From Owenia fusiformis (taxonomy: Eukaryota > Annelida > Polychaeta > Sabellida > Oweniidae): 64,000 nt of DNA. This document shows, piece by piece, positions 58,595-64,000 of the stretch. The notes beneath the pieces were generated by a model. The model was not told the origin of the DNA. It searched no databases and saw only the letters and a program-made list of their open reading frames with translations. How positions within the stretch are numbered: the stretch's first letter is position 1; every line of letters begins with the position of its first letter. A program made the translations under genes and the position numbers. The stretch is taken from NCBI GenBank assembly GCA_903813345.2, contig CAIIXF020000002.1:25742455-25806454 (forward strand), given 5' to 3'.

Positions 58595-61500
58595 CTAAAA
58601 CTTTTTGCCACGTTTGTTGCCTATGGGTGGTTTCTGGAGCTGGAATCCTGAAGCCTCTCCCCCACTGGGCATGGGGGTGCCCAGAGCCGTTGCCCCGAAT
58701 CCTGTTGCCTGAGGGGCCCCTAGTCCTGTTGTTTGTTGAGTCGAGGCGCCTAAACCTGGAAAAATATATTTATATCAAAGATTGAAAATTTATTATTCAT
58801 TTATTTACAAAAATAAATTGTAAATTCAACTGGATTTGTTTGTACATGAGTAGTGTTAAAAATATAGATGACATTTTATTTCAATCATATTTGACTGATT
58901 TTATATTGACACAGTTAATTGTTTTGTGTACTACATTACATATTGTTTTCCTAGATTTATGAATTTCATCATTGGATATTTCATCTGCAATTTCACCTAT
59001 AGTGAATATTAATTCTATAAAGTATCAAAGATGAAAACAAGTTATTGTTACTCTACTCATGGAGTATCTGACCAGGTAAACTGTTTATATATGAGCAGAG
59101 GCTAAGCAAGGGTGAACAAGTCAGGAAATGATTTGTGTGTACTGTACCATACTGTACTACAGCTAATCTGAACACCTAATCTGAACACTTTTTCAGTCCC
59201 ATTTTTTCCTCCTATTGACTCCCATGTTAAAAAACCTTGAAATGTGAACACCTCCCAATTTGAACAGTGAACAGTCATATTTGAAAAATTCACCTGTCTA
59301 ATCTGAACACTTTCCATAAAATTTCTGATCTTTTATATATATAAATACAAAATTGCTCAACTTTTGTCATGATATCAAAACGTTGGGAAATAATCTTGAA
59401 TGGTCTCATTCATAATGGGGCTTTCCAGCATGACTAGATTCACTTGAATCAAATTATCAAATTTCTGGAATGGCATAAAGCTATGTGGTCAAATGAACCA
59501 TAAATATTTACCGAGAATGTGTTCACATTTCTTCAGAATCCAGAATATTGCGAATGCAAAAACCTTGAAATGTGAACACCTCCTAATCTGAACACTTTTA
59601 TCCGGTCCCAATGGCGTTCGGATTAGACAGGTTTTACTGTATACTATTATGTACTGTACTGTACTATTCAGTATTATACTGTACTGTACTGTATTGTACT
59701 GTACTTTACTATACTATTCTATGCTGAACTTTACCGTACTGTACTATACTGTACAGCAGCTGTTATTTACATCCTTTTGAATTCAAATATTTAAGTGCTA
59801 TTTAGGATGTGAATTACAGCTACAGGGTGAGTCAAAAAAGGAAACCAAAACAGATCTCAATAATTCAGTCCTCCAGTATGAGTCTAAAGTCACATTTGAC
59901 ACAACATCGAGCAAAGTTCAATTGTGCCAAATATGACTTTAAACCCATACTAAATAACTGAGTTATTAAGATTTGTTTGGGTTACCTTGTTTTGGCTCAC
60001 CCTGTACATATTTGCCCTTTGAATGAAGTTTGTGAGTGAAGTTCTAGACTAATATGCATCAAAGCAAGGGTGATTGTAGCAAATTGAATATTTGATTAGG
60101 AGTACTCAACCTTTTTGTGTCAAATGGCAAAGAAAGATGATACCATGGGCTCATCTTTACATCTAGTACAAGGATACAAATCGAATGTGAAATATGCAAA
60201 ACTAGTAAACTACAGTATATGTGTATGGTCCACGTTAGTTTATTACCAGGAACCTGTTTCTCAAAGATATCACATATAAGTGGGTACTTGACCTTTACAT
60301 TTCAGATTCGTTTATGATATTGCGAGAGTCAAATCATGAAAGACAACTGAATTGAAATTTTGGAATCATGATGTACAACATTTTCTTGAAACAGGTCCCT
60401 GATTCATTCTACTGGCCAATCTATCGAAAAACTACATTATATACTAGAGAAGAACACATAGAAGTGGAACACATTTGGTAGGCTACCTCAAAACAAATAG
60501 GAGGTTTTATATTTACAAGGTTAATTTTATATCAAGTTTACAGAACAACAGGTAAAAGGACTAGTTAATATGTTCCCCTAATGAGATGTTCAAACTATGA
60601 ATGTAGATGTTCCACTTCACAGGTTTTACTGAATGTTTTATTGAATGCTATATTGATAGTAACAAGCTAGATGATAAATCTTTTGTGATTGATGCTATTT
60701 CTACGACTGTTAAAGACTACAGAGAAAGTTTATCATGACAAGTGCCCTAATCATAAAACTCACCAAATTTATTCAGTGATCTCCCCAGGATTTTTTCTGC
60801 AGGTGGGTGCAAAATTTTCATTTTCACAATTCAGATAAAAATTGGTCAAAATATTTTTCATGATTTTTCTCATTTTGGCTGGGTGCAAATGGATTTTCAG
60901 GTGGGTGCAAGCCTATTTTCAAAATCTCAGGTGGGTGCTGCGCCCACTTGCTTTAATGCTGGGGAGATCACTGGTATTTATGAAATGATATGGCATGATT
61001 AAATCTGTCATTTGAAATAAAAAATCTGGATGGGATATAGATGGGCTTTATATTAATGAAGGTGGCTTTTATCAAATTCAAAGTCAATCATTTATAAATT
61101 ATCCTCATTCTTTATTTGGGGAGGGATGGCAAATTTCTGAATATAAATACTTGAAGGGGGGGGGGGGGGGTGTTCTCTGTTTCTGATTAGATGCCCTTGG
61201 TCATGAAAGAGTTAAAAGAAAGAGGAAATGCTTACCCACTAACCTAATGGTTTCACCGCAGCTGTGTTGCCAAATGTAAAACTTGACCCAAAACCCCCAG
61301 TTGTCTGTTGCTGGGTAGCAGGTGTTCCAAATGTACCAATTCCTGAAATAATCCAATAGAGTTATAAACTTACGGGGTTATCTTTCATGAGTATGAAATA
61401 TTTTTTAGCATTAGGGCTAAGTTAGGTTGACAAAGCTGTATTTGCGAAATGCAAAAAGCGGCTACTGGATTAACTTCTATTATATGGGCAACTCATTTAA

Positions 61501-64000
61501 ATATGAATATTACCTGCCACTTTTCCATTCATATTCAAATGAGTTGGTCATAAAATAGTAGGTTAATGTGTTAGCCGACAAGCATTAGTTGCATTTGTGA
61601 TTACAGGCTTAGTAAGTCAATTTTTTTTAAAAATTCCAAGATAATTGACCACAGATGATACTTACATGTCCAAGTTACCTGGATGACATGTTAATATAGG
61701 CGAGTAGTGTGTCAAACAGTGCACTTATAGGTGAGTAGGCCAAATAAATAAATTGTGAGTTAAACAATTTTCCTGACCCTATGGAAAAATTTGGTATCAG
61801 TGCAAAGCTTAGAGAATTATCTATGATAATTGACCACAGATGATACTTACATGTTCAAGTTACCTGGACCACATTTTAATATAACTCCAACAGAGAGGAA
61901 GTCACAAATAACACTTACCAAAACCTGTACCAGTTCCAAGTGTAGTTGTTCCAGCACCAAAACCAGTTGTTGGTGCACTGGTGCCTCCTAAGGTTGAACC
62001 AAGCCCAAAGCCAGTCGTTGAAGCCCCGAGGCCAGTGGTGCCAGTTCCAAATGTAGATTTACCAAGGCCCCCAAAGCCTGTGGTGGTCCCGAGGCCTGTG
62101 CTGGTTCCCAAGCCAGCACCAAGTCCAGTTCCTATTCCAAATCCAGTTTGGCCCAGACCAGTGGCTTGCCCCAATCCTGCAGGTTGACCTAATGTTCCAG
62201 CTCCAAGACCAGTGGCTGCTGCAAGTAATGGATATCTTAAGACCATATCATAACCCAGTGTTAACCCAACATTTTTTTCAACCAGGTGTAAGATACTAAA
62301 TTTTGTTCAAAACTGGTCAAAATACCCACATTATTTAGGATTTTGCAAACCATTTCTTGAAGTGATTTCAAACTTGGATTATTTATAAAATCTCTACATT
62401 ACCTGTTGGTTGCTGGGGACGATTCAAGGCTGCTGCCATGGCAACTGCTGCAGCATTTGACATTCCTGTAAATGGGGTTGGACCCAGAGATGTAGACACC
62501 CTGCTTGTGGATCCTGTCTTTTGTGCAGTTTTCTTGCGATTTTCAAAAATATTAGTAGTGTCTCCATGGTATGCCCTTCTGTAGTTTAAGTATTGCTCTT
62601 TCTGGGACTAAAATACCAAATATACTTGTACTAGTATCATATTTTAACCAATTTGAGATATTTTATATCATTTATTTTATCAAAGTACATTTTCAAGTGG
62701 ACGATACCCTCTTAGGTATATTATTCACGCACTAGGCAGAGAACAGTGAGCAATCTGGTGAATTAGTAGACTTTTTACATTGATGTTACATGCAGACTCT
62801 ACATCAGCTGTCCACTATACAAAAAACAAGAGTGCAACCTAACCCAGGAGCTCACAAAAACACAGATTAAGATTTCAAGATCAAAGCTTGTGAAAGTTAT
62901 AATTTTCTTTAGTTGAAATAATTCAAATTAAGCCCACAATAGAAGAATATCTGTTCAACTACAGAATTTTCTCTATGGCTATTGCTTACTTTAACAAATT
63001 CATGGACAGTGTGCAACTGGGCAGCCAACGCTATAAATGTTTCATGTAGCTCTATGGCTATTGCTTACTTTAACAAATTCATGGACAGTGTGCAACTGGG
63101 CAGCCAACGCTATAAATGTTTCATGTAGCTCTATGGCTATTACTTACTTTAACAACTTCATGGACAGTGTGCAGCTGAGCAGCCAATGCTATAAATGTTT
63201 CATGTAGCTTCCGCAACAATGACGACAGTTCTGGAATATACAACCAAAATTTTGAGATTCTGCCCTAAGGCACAGATCTTCAAAGAATACACATGTAAGA
63301 ATATTATTTCAAATCAGGTAGTATTAAATCTATACATTTCATTTTTCGACTTATTTATAAATCTTCTTAGGCTTTGCAAAATATTATCTAAGTATACCTA
63401 AAACATCCAGGAAATTGAAATTATGAATAAATATTTAATTTTATTATTAACTCAGCTGCAGGTATGGGATATTTACGAATGTTTTAACTCGAACCTTGAG
63501 GTGTTAGAGGACTTGGTTGGTTCAGTGAGACTATATTGCGTTCCATTTCCTCAATCTGCTGTCTATATAGTAACATCTGGCTCTCAAAATCTGCCACTAG
63601 ACGTTGGAAATATCTTAATAGACGAAAAAGGAGAAATTAAGAAACGCGAAATTAAATGTTTGATTAATGCTTTTTTTATTTGTATTTAAATACATATTTT
63701 TTTGAAATTCATAAAAATAAAATATTCTATAACATCTTACAGGCTATTAACATCTGGTCTTTTTTTGTAATAATGTATCAAATGTATTTGTTTGTATTCA
63801 TATTAAAAAAAAATATATTCAATACTTAAAATATTAAATCTTACATTATAGGTGCAGTGTTTTCATATTGCAGTCCAGGTGGAGTGTCTTTAGTCCTTTG
63901 AGCGATCTCTGCATTTTTCAACTCTTGTGCCGATTCAGCTTTTAATTTTTCTATTGCAGATGCGTTCCTTTGTAAACCATTAGATACAACAGACAGAAGA
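58595..64000 (-). CDS. NUP58: Nucleoporin NUP58 (NUPL1), C-terminal part, 5' end outside window
   Basis: Minus-strand exons: 64000(partial)-63845, 63613-63495, 63230-63148, 62607-62403, 62218-61919, 61342-61244 and 58755-58595, giving 373 residues of the C-terminal part. The first exon carries LKNAEIAQRTKDTPPGLQYE; the next carries the coiled-coil YRQQIEEMERNIVSL and the TPQ junction. ELSSLLRKLHETFIALAAQL and the YLNYRRAYHGDTTNIFENRK segment follow, then RVSTSLGPTPFTGMSNAAAV. Next come FG/GLG repeats (TTGFG, TLGTGTGFG) and the C-terminal QLQKPPIGNKRGKKF. These match the Nup58 helical domain plus FG tail. Nup58 pairs with Nup54 and Nup62 in the central transport channel of the nuclear pore. 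Here the main FG region is C-terminal to the helices; any N-terminal FG region lies beyond the window. Confidence 0.92.
59135..59760. repeat. Pogo-like relic plus TACTG microsatellite in NUP58 last intron
   Basis: AATCTGAACACCT blocks recur at 59165, 59185, 59290 and 59585, and GGATTAGACAGGTTTTACTG closes the element at about 59640. A GTACTGTACT-type microsatellite follows to about 59755. Confidence 0.55.
59821..60006. mobile_element. 186-bp MITE, TACAGGGTGAGTCAAAA termini
   Basis: TACAGGGTGAGTCAAAA at the left and TTTTGGCTCACCCTGTA at the right, a one-mismatch 17-base inverted repeat with TA edges. The interior (TGTGCCAAATATGACTTTAA, AACTGAGTTATTAAGAT) matches 56440-56565. Confidence 0.75.
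60774..60973. mobile_element. MITE with CAGTGATCTCCCCAG termini, copy 2
   Basis: Same 15-base perfect inverted ends as the element at 3906-4084, and the same interior (CAGGTGGGTGCAAAATTTTC, TGCGCCCACTTGCTTTAATG). At 200 bp it is 21 bases longer. It lies in the last NUP58 intron. Confidence 0.8.
62972..63208 (-). repeat. 79-bp triplication of part of a NUP58 exon and its donor
   Basis: Three tandem 79-base units (62972, 63051, 63130). The unit nearest the exon start is the functional exon end with its GTAAGT donor. The other two, in the downstream intron, repeat the coding part (CATGAAACATTTATAGCGTT ...) and a GTAAGC donor. Their open frame would read LHETFIALAAQLHTVHEFVK. Confidence 0.85.

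Noticed and set aside
61981-62187. A 68-codon plus-strand Pro-rich frame
   Set aside because: Antisense of the NUP58 FG-repeat exon.

Overview
The window is animal nuclear DNA: genes are split by GT-AG introns, the strands alternate, and AT-rich spacers are packed with short non-autonomous transposons. Conserved single-copy genes with vertebrate-like exon structure (CFAP97, ZMAT2, FAM114A, NUP58) and the repeat landscape suggest a marine invertebrate (mollusc, brachiopod, annelid or a non-vertebrate deuterostome). The phylum cannot be fixed from sequence alone. Exon boundaries below were joined by hand from splice sites and reading-frame phase; every stated join keeps an open frame.

Layout. 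1491-5307 (-): CFAP97, a cilium protein, two coding exons. 5580-15639 (+): an unrecognised gene of about 2,038 codons with an HMG-box-like N terminus, a PP1-docking-like motif, SUMO-interaction-like motifs and acidic-aromatic C-terminal motifs, head-to-head with CFAP97. 15640-21110: transposon-rich spacer with a 72-bp satellite and a long foldback element. 21116-42158 (+): three tandem paralogs (here EBM-A, -B, -C). Each has a signal peptide, a Thr-rich mucin-like segment, five cysteine-rich exons (EB/EGF-like spacing) and a hydrophobic C-terminal tail. All their coding introns are phase 1. The mucin segment is tiny in A, an 8-residue repeat in B and about thirty 11-residue repeats in C. 43618-47167 (-): ZMAT2 (U4/U6.U5 snRNP zinc-finger protein). 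47813-54294 (+): FAM114A-family protein, head-to-head with ZMAT2. 58595-64000 (-): C-terminal part of nucleoporin NUP58, running off the right edge.

How they relate. The four conserved genes are housekeeping or ciliary and are not functionally linked; two pairs share divergent promoter regions. The novel part is the 21-42 kb cluster: a small family of secreted or membrane-anchored cysteine-rich proteins whose paralogs keep the same module order but carry unrelated, independently expanded Thr-rich repeats in the first coding exon. B and C also share an unusually similar exon 3, suggesting gene conversion.

Repeats are the second theme: TA-flanked inverted-repeat elements of several families, a nested insertion with an unoccupied relative elsewhere in the window, partial exon triplication in NUP58, and decayed copies of the last FAM114A exon in its own 3' region. 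I saw no tRNA, rRNA or CRISPR array.
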